64,000 nt of DNA from Herpetosiphon sp042688385 (GTDB lineage: Bacteria > Chloroflexota > Chloroflexia > Chloroflexales > Herpetosiphonaceae). Both the position numbers and the translations under genes were made by a program. Numbering within the stretch: the stretch's first letter is position 1; each line of letters opens with the position of its first letter. The notes beneath the pieces are model-generated. The model saw nothing but the letters and a program-made list of their open reading frames with translations. It was not told the DNA's origin and searched no databases. Below, one piece after another: positions 15,572 to 23,840 of this stretch. The stretch lies in contig NZ_JBHUPY010000010.1 of assembly GCF_042688385.1 (NCBI RefSeq), positions 1 through 64,000 on the forward strand, written 5' to 3'.

Positions 15572-18500
15572 ATGACAAACGCTGTTTTATCGTTGCCTGT
15601 TTTTCATGCAACCGAAGGGCTTGGCGCATTTCTGGGCGATTTGCGTTCATGGGTTTTTCGCTCAAAAAATCGGGCTGCCCGCCATTTTGGGCTGGCGCAT
15701 ACCACGATCATGCGCTATGAAAATGATCAAATTTTGTGCCCACTGGGCTATATCGCCGCTCTCGCGCAACTGGTGATCGATCAGTTGGATTTACCGCCCT
15801 ACCAGCGTGGCTTGGCTGAACAGCAGTTGTTGGCAACGATTCAGTTTGCCCTCAACGAATATGCAATTGATTTCACACCGCTGGCAACGTGGCAGGCTTT
15901 ACAACAGCTGGCCAACGCCTATCTGGCCGAGGTGCAGCAGCAAAAGCAGGAGCAAGCCAAAACTGGGCCGTTAATGGGGGTTTTGCACGATTGGGGCGAT
16001 GCGCCCGATGTGCAGAATTTTGTTGGGCGCGAGGATGAAACTGCAACCTTGGTGAAGTGGCTGCAACTTGATCGCTGCCGCTTGGTGGCAATTATTGGGC
16101 TGGGCGGCATGGGCAAAACCAGCCTTGCAACCAAGGTTGCCCAACAAGCCCAAGATGATTTTAAAGTGATTGTTTGGCGTTCGCTGCAGCAAGGCCAACA
16201 GGCGAATGATTTTCTGTTGGAATGCTTACATCGGATTATTCCTAGCCCCAATTCGGCCTATCCGGTGCAATTTGAGCAGCGATTAAGTGTCTTGATTGAT
16301 TATTTGCGCACCACTCGCTGCCTGTTGATTCTCGATAATATTGAGGCAATTTTGCAGCCCAATTATCCTGCTGGGCGCTATCGCGAGGGCTACGAGCAAT
16401 ATGCCCAACTGTTTCAAGCAATCAGCGAGCGCGCTCACGAAAGCTGTTTGATTGTGACCAGCCGCGAAAAACCCTATGAGTTCAATCGGCTCGAAGGTGT
16501 ACACACCCGCTCAATGGTGCTCACTGGCTTGATCCGCGATGATGCCCAAATGTTGCTCGACAATCAGGATTTGTATGGCACGCCGCAACTTTGGCAAGAA
16601 CTAATCAAGCATTACACGGGCAATCCGCTGGCCTTAAAATTGGTTGCCCAAGTGATCAAAACCATGTTTTTTGGCCAAATTGCCGAGTTTTTGCAGCACG
16701 AAGAGCTGATTTTTGGCGATGTGCGCACAATCTTAGCCCAGCAGTTCGAGCGTTTATCCGACCAAGAACAGGAATTATTGTATTGGCTAGCAATCGAACG
16801 CCACACCGTCAAATTGGCTGAACTCAAGCACGATTTGGTGCGCTCGAAATATCAACATATGCTGCTCGAAACCCTTGAATCGTTGCTGCGCCGCTCGCTG
16901 GTGGAGCGCCACCAAGATGGCTTTATGCTACACAATGTGGTGCTCGAATACACCACCGACCGCTTGATCGACCAGATTGCCCAAGAATTGCTTGATGGAA
17001 CCCAAGGTTTGCTCTATCGCCACGCGCTGATTAAAGCCAATAGCCTCGATAGCATTCGCGAGCATCAAAGTCGGGCCATTTTGCGGCCCTTGCTGCACCG
17101 AATTTTTGTTGAGCTTGGCCAAGAACGCTTGTTGACAACGCTGCGCCAATTGCTGCAAACCATGCAAGCCTTGAGTGCCTTGGAAATGGGCTACGCGCCA
17201 GGCAATATTTTTAATTTATTGGTTGAACTCAAGGCCGATCTTAGCCAATTTGATTTTCGGCATAAACCGCTGTGGCACGCCAATCTGCGCGGCCTCACTC
17301 CCAAACAGCTCGATTTGAGCTATAGCGACCTTTCGCGCACGGTGTTTAGCGAGCAATTTGGCCCATTGATCGCCCTCGCCCGCGATCCTGCTGATCGGTT
17401 TTTGGCCGTTGCTACCGCCGATGATGAGTTAATCGTTTGGCACAGCTTGGATCTGCGCAAGCTTTGGCACCTACCAAGCAACCACGATGGCGTGCGCACG
17501 CTGAGTTTTAGCAGCGATAGCCGCTTTCTCATTAGCGCTGGCAACGATGGCATAATTCGCTTGTGGGAAGCGAGCCAAGGCCACAATCCACGCATGTTCG
17601 TTGGCCACACCCAGCCAGTGATTGGCGTGGTGGTTGCGCCGCGATCGCAACGGCTGATGAGCGCCAGCAGCGATGGTGAGTTGCGGGTGTGGGATCGGCT
17701 GAGTGGCAAATGTTTGCAAACGATCAATGCGCATAGTGGCGGCATCAGCAGCATTCAATTGAGCGCCGATGACCAACTTTTGGCAACCGCAGGGCTTGAT
17801 CGCCAAATCAAGCTTTGGCATGGCCAGCATTTGCGCTATCAAAGCACGTTAACGACTCATCACGAGCCAATTCAGCTGTTGGCCTTCAGCCCTGATACTA
17901 CAATTTTAGCGGGCACTGGGCTTGATGGCGATGTGTATCTGTGGGATCTGCAGGATAATCAGTTAATCACCAGCCTCGCCAACGAAGATCGCGTCTTCGA
18001 TTTGCAATTTAGCCCTGATGGAGCCAATTTGGCCACTGCTGGCATCGATCAATGTATTCGAGTTTGGCAAGTCCAAACCGCCCATTTGACCCATATGTTG
18101 TATGGGCATCAGCATTGGGTACGGGCGTTGCGCTACAGTCGCGATGGTTCGCGGCTCTATTCGGTGAGCAGCGATCAAAGCCTGCGCATTTGGGAGCAAG
18201 CTAGCGGACGCTTAATTCATACGCTACAAGGCTATCGCGGCGGTGTTCGTAGCCTCGCATTAAGCCCAAATAACGATTTATTGTTTAGTTCCAGCGAAGC
18301 GCAAGCTGTCGCATTATGGCAACTAGCGGAGCCATATTATCGGCTCAATTTACCACCAGAAACCATTAATGGGCGTGAATTAGCCTATCATCAAGCCAGC
18401 CACAGCCTAGCGCTGAGCAAAGAGCAGCTGATTCAAATTTGGGATTGTCAACGTCTGCAATTGACCACAATCTTAACTGGCCATCACGGTTTAATTCGGG

Positions 18501-19201
18501 CGCTTAGTTTTCGGCCTGACGGCAGTATGCTCGCCAGTTGTAGCGAAGATCATACGGTGCATATTTGGTCACTACCCCATGGCCACATTAGCCATGTTTT
18601 TGATTGCCACGATGATTTGGTAACAACCCTTGAGTGGAGCCACAATGGCAATTTGTTGGCGACCGGCAGCGCCGACCATACCATTCGCATTTGGGGCGTT
18701 AACGAACATAGTTGTGTTGGCTTGTTGGCAGGCCATAGCGCCAGCATCATCAGCCTGAGCTTTAGCCCCGACCAACGCCAGCTTGTCAGTGCGGCAGCAG
18801 ACCAACAGGTACGAATTTGGGATCTCAGCACAGAACAGTATGGGATTCTGGCCTTGCATAAACTAGGTATGATCAAGAAAGTACAGTGGTCGGCAGATGG
18901 ACGCTGGATTGTGATTACAGCTGGTTCGTTGGCCTTGATTTGGGATTGGCAGAAGCGCCAAATAGTCCAGCGTTTTGAGCATCTGGCAGCCTTGGATAGT
19001 GCGTATCTGAGCGCCGATAGTCACCTGTTAATCACTGGCGATCAGCAAGGCACAATTACCATTTGGGATTTGGCCACCGGCAAGTTGCGCAAACGGCTGC
19101 ATGGCGATCATCCGTATCAAGGCCTCAGCATCAAGCAAGCAACTGGCCTCAATCCAGCAGAGCAAGCGAGTTTGCTCAATTTAGGCGCGGCGATTAAGTA
19201 G
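15572..19201 (+). CDS. STAND ATPase: HTH, NB-ARC and 14 WD40 repeats
   Basis: A 1209-residue multidomain protein. Residues 1-75 resemble a helix-turn-helix domain (RAARHFGLAHTTIMRYEND). A NB-ARC NTPase follows, with P-loop GLGGMGKTS (about 175-183), Walker B CLLILDNIE and the GNPLALKL motif. A helical stretch leads to 14 WD40 units from about residue 600 to 1190, enough for two seven-blade propellers. Proteins of this plan oligomerise when the propeller binds a ligand; roles range from regulation to anti-phage defence. None of the usual effector domains (nuclease, protease, TIR) is visible, so the HTH end may act on DNA. Start ATG 15572 is chosen for GAGG six bases upstream; ATG 15560 is possible. 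Confidence 0.88.
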   Translation: MTNAVLSLPVFHATEGLGAFLGDLRSWVFRSKNRAARHFGLAHTTIMRYENDQILCPLGYIAALAQLVIDQLDLPPYQRGLAEQQLLATIQFALNEYAIDFTPLATWQALQQLANAYLAEVQQQKQEQAKTGPLMGVLHDWGDAPDVQNFVGREDETATLVKWLQLDRCRLVAIIGLGGMGKTSLATKVAQQAQDDFKVIVWRSLQQGQQANDFLLECLHRIIPSPNSAYPVQFEQRLSVLIDYLRTTRCLLILDNIEAILQPNYPAGRYREGYEQYAQLFQAISERAHESCLIVTSREKPYEFNRLEGVHTRSMVLTGLIRDDAQMLLDNQDLYGTPQLWQELIKHYTGNPLALKLVAQVIKTMFFGQIAEFLQHEELIFGDVRTILAQQFERLSDQEQELLYWLAIERHTVKLAELKHDLVRSKYQHMLLETLESLLRRSLVERHQDGFMLHNVVLEYTTDRLIDQIAQELLDGTQGLLYRHALIKANSLDSIREHQSRAILRPLLHRIFVELGQERLLTTLRQLLQTMQALSALEMGYAPGNIFNLLVELKADLSQFDFRHKPLWHANLRGLTPKQLDLSYSDLSRTVFSEQFGPLIALARDPADRFLAVATADDELIVWHSLDLRKLWHLPSNHDGVRTLSFSSDSRFLISAGNDGIIRLWEASQGHNPRMFVGHTQPVIGVVVAPRSQRLMSASSDGELRVWDRLSGKCLQTINAHSGGISSIQLSADDQLLATAGLDRQIKLWHGQHLRYQSTLTTHHEPIQLLAFSPDTTILAGTGLDGDVYLWDLQDNQLITSLANEDRVFDLQFSPDGANLATAGIDQCIRVWQVQTAHLTHMLYGHQHWVRALRYSRDGSRLYSVSSDQSLRIWEQASGRLIHTLQGYRGGVRSLALSPNNDLLFSSSEAQAVALWQLAEPYYRLNLPPETINGRELAYHQASHSLALSKEQLIQIWDCQRLQLTTILTGHHGLIRALSFRPDGSMLASCSEDHTVHIWSLPHGHISHVFDCHDDLVTTLEWSHNGNLLATGSADHTIRIWGVNEHSCVGLLAGHSASIISLSFSPDQRQLVSAAADQQVRIWDLSTEQYGILALHKLGMIKKVQWSADGRWIVITAGSLALIWDWQKRQIVQRFEHLAALDSAYLSADSHLLITGDQQGTITIWDLATGKLRKRLHGDHPYQGLSIKQATGLNPAEQASLLNLGAAIK

Positions 19202-19205
19202 TTGT

Positions 19206-19474
19206 CCCCTCACCCCCCAGCCCCCTCTCCCACTGGACGCGGGAGAGGGGGAGTACCCGTTTTTACCAAGGAATTGCCGCAGAACCACAGGATTATAGCC
19301 CCTCGCCCGCCGCGTGGGCGAGGGGTTGGGGTGAGGGGTTCTTACAACCTACCCTTGTACGCTCTCCCACTGGACGCGGGAGAGGGGGAGCACCCGTTTT
19401 TACCGCAGAGTGAAGCATAACCACGGCATGAAAGCCCCTCGCCCGCCGCGTGGGAGAGGGGTTGGGGTGAGGGG
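19206..19474 (+). repeat. Double-hairpin repeat, one full (C1) and one 5'-truncated (C2) copy
   Basis: C1 (19206-19338) is a complete core, from CCCCTCACC to GGTGAGGGG. C2 (19362-19474) lacks the first 20 or so bases and starts at GCTCTCCCAC. Both end in the same GGGGTTCTTACAACC. C1 starts four bases after the STAND stop codon and may double as its transcription terminator. The 350-base gap holds nothing else except the leader of the next gene. Confidence 0.8.
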
Positions 19475-19522
19475 TTCTTACAACCAGGGCATGTTCTGGT
19501 ACAATCGGCGACGTTGCAAAAA

Positions 19523-19537
19523 ATGAATCTGATTCAT
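19523..19537. promoter_or_regulatory. Perfect 15-bp palindrome in a gene leader
   Basis: ATGAATC-T-GATTCAT lies three bases before the AAGGAAC ribosome site of the gene at 19552. It could be an operator or a small RNA hairpin that affects translation start. Confidence 0.4.
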
Positions 19538-19551
19538 GAAAGGAACGGTCA

Positions 19552-19788
19552 ATGCCGAATTATCTCTATGATCTCGAAGCCCAAGAGCTAGCCAACGGCG
19601 ATTGGGCTTTGCTGATTCATTGCGAGGCGGCGTATGCCCAGCTTGTGAACATTGCGACCCCAAACTTCACTATCGAACGGCGCTTTGATGCGACTGGCTA
19701 TGCGTCGGTGACGATTCCGCGCCAGCTTTTTCATGGCATCAAGGCTTGCGATTTAGAGATTCAGATTCAGCCGAAAAGCCAGTTGTGA
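19552..19788 (+). CDS. Small protein of unknown function
   Basis: A 78-residue soluble protein with no signal peptide or membrane helix. The sequence alternates short beta-like stretches (NGDWALLIHCEAAYAQLVNI, GYASVTIPRQLF, DLEIQIQP), suggesting a small beta-rich fold. It has a good ribosome site (AAGGAAC) and codon use like its neighbours, so I accept it as real. It stands alone between the hairpin repeats and the promoter of the HhH gene. I do not recognise a family. Confidence 0.65.
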   Translation: MPNYLYDLEAQELANGDWALLIHCEAAYAQLVNIATPNFTIERRFDATGYASVTIPRQLFHGIKACDLEIQIQPKSQL

Positions 19789-19867
19789 CGGTTTTTGTCA
19801 CATGCTCAGGCTATACTTGGCTTACGTTAACGACCTCTATGAATCGATCAGATCAACATAATAACGC

Positions 19868-19895
19868 TTGCGATTAAGCTTAAATGTAGTATAAT
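19868..19895 (+). promoter_or_regulatory. Promoter of the HhH/XPB-helicase genes
   Basis: TTGCGA (19868-19873) and a perfect TATAAT (19890-19895) are 16 bases apart. The spacer contains the palindrome TTAAGCTTAA (19874-19883), which could bind a repressor. The likely start near 19902 leaves a 57-base leader. Confidence 0.7.
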
Positions 19896-19958
19896 TAGCA
19901 CAGATGTTTCATCACAGACACAGTACGTTTGAACGAGTAGAAAGCTTTGGTGATAGCC

Positions 19959-20504
19959 ATGAATAATCGCGCAATTGCCCAAATTCTGTTTAATATTGCC
20001 ACGCTGCTGAAGCGCCAAAACGCCAATCCCTATCGAGTGCGGCGCTATGGCGAAGTTGCGCGGGCAATTCTCCGCCTGCGGCATTCACTCTCCGAACGCG
20101 CCTTAGCAGGCAAGCCGTTAGGTCTCAACAAACTTGGGGCCAGCCTCACCCGCAAGATCACCGTGCTTGCAGCCCAAGGCCAACTAGATTTCTACGAAGA
20201 TCTGTGTGCCTTGCTGCCACCCAGCCAACAACGCTTGCTCAAAATTGCTGGCATTGGGCCAATTTTGGCCGAACGCATCAGCCAAGAACTGGGCGAGATT
20301 GAGCTTTCGGCCTTGTTGCGCGAAGCAGCCTACCAACGTCTAACGGCAATTTGGGGCGTAGGCCCGCAACGCGCCGACCTGATTGTTTCGAACATGTTTC
20401 CCGACGATCCACCACCACCAGCCAATGCAGCTCACAGCGCTCGCAGCAGCAACATCATCTATACCCAACCAACCTTATGGGAGTATGGGCAAAAAGCCGC
20501 CTAG
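19959..20504 (+). CDS. Helix-hairpin-helix DNA-binding protein (Pol X N-domain-like)
   Basis: A 181-residue protein whose N-terminal part (AIAQILFNIATLLKRQ, then NPYRVRRYGEVARAI) resembles the 8-kDa domain of family X DNA polymerases. Two helix-hairpin-helix motifs follow: LLKIAGIGPILAERI and LTAIWGVGPQRADLI. There is no polymerase or PHP nuclease domain, so it probably only binds DNA, perhaps gaps or flaps. Its stop is eight bases before the start of the XPB-like helicase, so the two genes form an operon. ATG 19959 is chosen; a TTG at 19947 in frame is possible. The last 30 residues are low-complexity. Confidence 0.78.
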   Translation: MNNRAIAQILFNIATLLKRQNANPYRVRRYGEVARAILRLRHSLSERALAGKPLGLNKLGASLTRKITVLAAQGQLDFYEDLCALLPPSQQRLLKIAGIGPILAERISQELGEIELSALLREAAYQRLTAIWGVGPQRADLIVSNMFPDDPPPPANAAHSARSSNIIYTQPTLWEYGQKAA

Positions 20505-20512
20505 GAGGATGC

Positions 20513-21838
20513 ATGACCCGAACTGCCACCCAAGCCGAACAGCCAGCCCAAGAAGAATGGCTGCTCGACGAGGCAAGTTTGCTTGATGCAAGCCTGCTTG
20601 ACGAACCAGATGAGGATTTGCCCGAAGTTGATGCCAGTTTGCAGGGCGGGTTCAAAGCTAAATTGCAATTCGCCCCGCGACCCTATCAAACCGAGGCTGT
20701 CGCTGCTTGGACGGCTAACGAAGGGCGTGGGGTGATTGTGCTACCAACTGGCGCAGGCAAGACAATCACCGCGATGTTGGCAATTGCCAAGTTAGGCCTA
20801 CGCACCCTGATTGTCGTACCAACAATTGAATTGCTCTATCAATGGCGCGACACCGTGATCCAAACCTTGGCGCTCGATCCCAAATTTGTGGGTGTAGTTG
20901 GCGATGGCCAGCGCGAATGGCGGCCAATCACCGTCATCACCTATGCTTCGGCGGCCATGCCCGATGCGCCGCTTGAGAATTTGGGCTTGCTGATTTGTGA
21001 TGAAGTGCATCATTTGCCTTCACCTGCCTATAGCACGATTGCCTTGCGCAGCCGCACACCCTATCGCTTGGGCTTAACTGCCACGCCCGAACGCAGCGAT
21101 GGCTCACATTCAGCACTCGACCGCTTGGTCGGCAAGGTCGTCTATCGGCGTGCACCAAACGACTTGGCCGAAGAAGGCCATATTGCCAAGTTCCGCGAAA
21201 AACGCATTTTGGTCGATCTGACTGCCGATGAATTGGTGCGCTACGAAACATTGATGACCACATGGCGCTGGTTTTTAGCCAAACATCGGCATAAATTGGC
21301 CAGCGGCGGCGATTTCTTTGGCGAATTGATTCGGCGCTCTGGTAGCGATCCGCAAGCGCGGAATGCACTGCAAGCGCAGCATCAAGCGCGTATGATTGCG
21401 CTCAACGCCGAGAAAAAGCTTGAGCATGTTGGCCAATTGCTCAGCCAGCATCCCAACGATAAAGTCATTATCTTTTCTGAATACAACGCCTTGGTCAACA
21501 CCATCAGCCGTCAGTTTGCCATCCCCAGCATTACCTATCGCACGGCAGCCGACGAACGTAAGGCAATTTTGGATGGCTTTCGCTCAGGCCGATACTCCAA
21601 ATTGGTCACTGGACGCGTGCTCAACGAGGGCGTTGATGTACCCGATGCTAACGTGGCGATTGTGGTCAGCGGCTCAGCCACTGCCCGCGAATATATTCAG
21701 CGTTTGGGGCGGGTATTGCGCAAAAAGCCCGATGAAGCCTTGCTCTACGAGTTGGTTACCCGCAACACCAGCGAAGTTCAAACCGCGCGCCGCCGCAAAA
21801 AAGCCGTGGCCGCGCATAATCAGCAGAGCAATAGTTAA
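20513..21838 (+). CDS. XPB-like superfamily 2 DNA helicase
   Basis: A 441-residue helicase. After an acidic 45-residue leader with LLD repeats come motif Q-like RPYQTEAV, motif I LPTGAGKT, motif II DEVH, motif III GLTATPERSDG and motif VI QRLGRVLRK. This set and spacing match the XPB/RAD25 group, which opens DNA in repair and transcription. The start has AGGAGG five bases upstream and follows the HhH gene by eight bases; the open frame extends upstream into that gene, which I reject. A Bax1-like (DUF790) gene follows in the same direction. In archaea XPB and Bax1 act as a helicase-nuclease pair, so a repair role is likely. Confidence 0.88.
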   Translation: MTRTATQAEQPAQEEWLLDEASLLDASLLDEPDEDLPEVDASLQGGFKAKLQFAPRPYQTEAVAAWTANEGRGVIVLPTGAGKTITAMLAIAKLGLRTLIVVPTIELLYQWRDTVIQTLALDPKFVGVVGDGQREWRPITVITYASAAMPDAPLENLGLLICDEVHHLPSPAYSTIALRSRTPYRLGLTATPERSDGSHSALDRLVGKVVYRRAPNDLAEEGHIAKFREKRILVDLTADELVRYETLMTTWRWFLAKHRHKLASGGDFFGELIRRSGSDPQARNALQAQHQARMIALNAEKKLEHVGQLLSQHPNDKVIIFSEYNALVNTISRQFAIPSITYRTAADERKAILDGFRSGRYSKLVTGRVLNEGVDVPDANVAIVVSGSATAREYIQRLGRVLRKKPDEALLYELVTRNTSEVQTARRRKKAVAAHNQQSNS

Positions 21839-22030
21839 GGATGAAGGATGAATTATGAGGGATGAAGGCTCACGATAAGGGATTAGGATTTAACGCAGAG
21901 GCGCAGAGTAGCGAAGGATGAGGGATGAGGGATGAAGCGTAAGGCTTTGGAAAGAGAAACCTTCGCGATCTTCGCGTCCTTCGCGGTTATAGCCCTTCGT
22001 GTTCTTTGTGTCCTTCGTGGATTAAATGTT
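21836..22030. repeat. Short tandem-repeat tract between the helicase and Bax1-like genes
   Basis: Begins with 7-mers (AGGATGA, GGGATGA) at the helicase stop codon and continues with CGCAGAGG 8-mers and CTTCGCGAT/CTTCGTGTC 9-mers. The remainder up to 22157 shows no promoter I can support. The 319-base gap interrupts an otherwise co-directional cluster. Confidence 0.75.
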
Positions 22031-22157
22031 TAGTGCAGAGAGACGATTGGCGTTTGGCTAGCACAAGATTTTTGGTATTGGTAAGGATAGTTGGGATAGC
22101 ACGATTCACCAATCCCCAACCCCCGACAACCGATCCCAATCTAGTTTGGTAATACAT

Positions 22158-23660
22158 ATGTCATTTACACCAGCCGATTTCAAATATACCAGTCGCAATG
22201 GCGAGCTTGGCCGCCAACTCTACCCGCACCAATTGCGTGATGATCGCTATTTGGCGGCGATTGAGTATGCGATTGGCTACTACGAGCAGATGCTTGGGCG
22301 GGCACGGCGCGAATTTGAAGCCGCCACCTTGCTGGAGTTTTTCGGCGATCCCAAGTTGGCGCGCGGCTTGGTGGCATGTTTAAGTCAAACTTACCGTTGG
22401 CATCAGCCCCAAATCGCCGAAGTGCTCGATCAAGCCACTTCCCAACAATTAGCTGAACGCGGCTTGCGTAATCCTGCTGATTTTCGGGCCTTGCTGTATG
22501 CGCACGCCAATCAAAGCACTGGCTTCATTCTCCCCAGCGAGCGTTGGCCTGCGATAAACCAACTGGCCAGCGAGGTTGGGCTAACCACCAGCCAATTTGA
22601 GCGCGTGCTCTACCTTGATGATGAGCAAGAAGCCTTGTTGGTACGCAGCGCCGAACGCCCCGAGCCAAGCGCGATTGTGGCGTTATATAATTTTCATTCG
22701 CTCGAAACGGGCTTGCGCAATTGCCGCTCGCTGCAATTACGGCTTGATGGCGATATTAATGCCTTGGCAGTTTCGGCACATAATTTGGCTCAGCGCTATA
22801 ATCTGCGCTATGAATTAAGCGAGCCAGAAGATTGCATGGCCACCTTTGTGATGCTCACCTTGCATGGAGCCAAAGATGCGCTTGGCAATTGGACGCGCAC
22901 TGGGCGGCGGATTGCGCGCTGCGCGTTGCGCTTGCTGGCAGCCCATCCCAACACCGCCAGCGAAGGCTTGATTCAGGTGCATATGCAGGGCAAAAATAGC
23001 CTAGTTAAGCTTGCGAAGCGCGAGTTGACCGTGCTTGGTGGCACAGCTCGCTATCAAGCTGATAGCAATGGCGATAGCTGGGAAACCACGCTCGAACAAC
23101 AATTTAGCCAAGCCTGGAGCCGCTTCGTGAGCAAAGGCCAGAATGCAGGCTGGCGGATTCGCCGTGATCCAGTGCCATTTAGCTTGGCTCATCGTTTGTT
23201 AGTGCCCGATTTTATTGCCCAACGTGGCAGCGAGCGGATTCCGATCTTTGTGCCTGCCACCGAAGCCATGGCGGCGAGTTTGGCACAACGTTTGGTCGGC
23301 CAGCCCAAAGTTTTGGTTGTGGTGGCGAAAAGCTATCAAAGCCTGTTGCGCAATTGCCAAGTTGCCAAAGTGGTCTATCAAACTACGCCCGATATGCAGG
23401 CAGTTTTGGCGCAACTCGAACAGCTTGCCCCAGCCCAGCAGCCAGCCGATCGCTGGAGCCGTTTGGCAGTACGCTTCGATCAAGCGGGCTTTGTGGCCGA
23501 AGCCGAGCTTTTGGCAATTTTGGAGTGTCGCAATGCAGTAGAAATTGGCTTGGCGCTGCGTGGTTGGCGCGAAGGCACAGCCCAGTATGTGCCAAATCTT
23601 GGCCTATTTACACCACAAAAATTACGTGAATTGGGCAGTATGCTGGGCAAAGCCGCCTAA
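22158..23660 (+). CDS. DUF790 (Bax1-like) protein, nuclease site possibly degenerate
   Basis: A 500-residue protein matching the DUF790 layout. Bax1 of archaea is a nuclease that binds XPB. The central VALYNFHSLETGLRN segment fits the family. The C-terminal domain has LEQQFSQAW, WRIRRDPVPF, and VPDF, where D is the expected metal ligand of a PD-(D/E)xK-like site. In Bax1 the next strand carries a Glu (EIVGFWT); here the aligned segment is IPIFVPATE, with Phe at that place. The protein may thus bind DNA without cutting. Its neighbour is an XPB-like helicase. Start ATG 22158 has no clear ribosome site; a TTG at 22146 is the alternative. Confidence 0.75.
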   Translation: MSFTPADFKYTSRNGELGRQLYPHQLRDDRYLAAIEYAIGYYEQMLGRARREFEAATLLEFFGDPKLARGLVACLSQTYRWHQPQIAEVLDQATSQQLAERGLRNPADFRALLYAHANQSTGFILPSERWPAINQLASEVGLTTSQFERVLYLDDEQEALLVRSAERPEPSAIVALYNFHSLETGLRNCRSLQLRLDGDINALAVSAHNLAQRYNLRYELSEPEDCMATFVMLTLHGAKDALGNWTRTGRRIARCALRLLAAHPNTASEGLIQVHMQGKNSLVKLAKRELTVLGGTARYQADSNGDSWETTLEQQFSQAWSRFVSKGQNAGWRIRRDPVPFSLAHRLLVPDFIAQRGSERIPIFVPATEAMAASLAQRLVGQPKVLVVVAKSYQSLLRNCQVAKVVYQTTPDMQAVLAQLEQLAPAQQPADRWSRLAVRFDQAGFVAEAELLAILECRNAVEIGLALRGWREGTAQYVPNLGLFTPQKLRELGSMLGKAA

Positions 23661-23666
23661 ACAGTT

Positions 23667-23801
23667 CCCTCACCCCCCAAGCGCCCTCTCTCACTGGATG
23701 CGGGCGAGGGGGAGCAGTCATTGTTCACCGCAGAATTTGCGCAAGAACCACGATTATAAAGCCCCTCGCCCGCTCCGTGGGAGAGGGGTTGGGGTGAGGG
23801 G
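23667..23801 (+). repeat. Double-hairpin repeat, copy D
   Basis: Full core from CCCTCACC to GGTGAGGGG with the conserved middle (GTTCACCGCAG, AACCACGATTATAAAG). It starts six bases after the Bax1-like stop codon and may serve as a terminator. Neither TGTA-type ends nor a target duplication are visible. Confidence 0.78.
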
Positions 23802-23840
23802 CTTTATAATCAATAAATCCCAATCTGTGATGAGGATTGT

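Noticed and set aside
19342..19520. A TGTA-type terminal repeat at the end of copy C2 (TTCTGGTACAA)
   Set aside because: It resembles the MITE end only partly, has no matching left end and no duplication, and could be a -10 region (TACAAT) of the next gene.
20937..21368. 143-codon frame antisense to the XPB-like helicase (and many similar shadows in polA, carB, pulA)
   Set aside because: Third-position bias of the known genes explains these; none has a recognisable domain.
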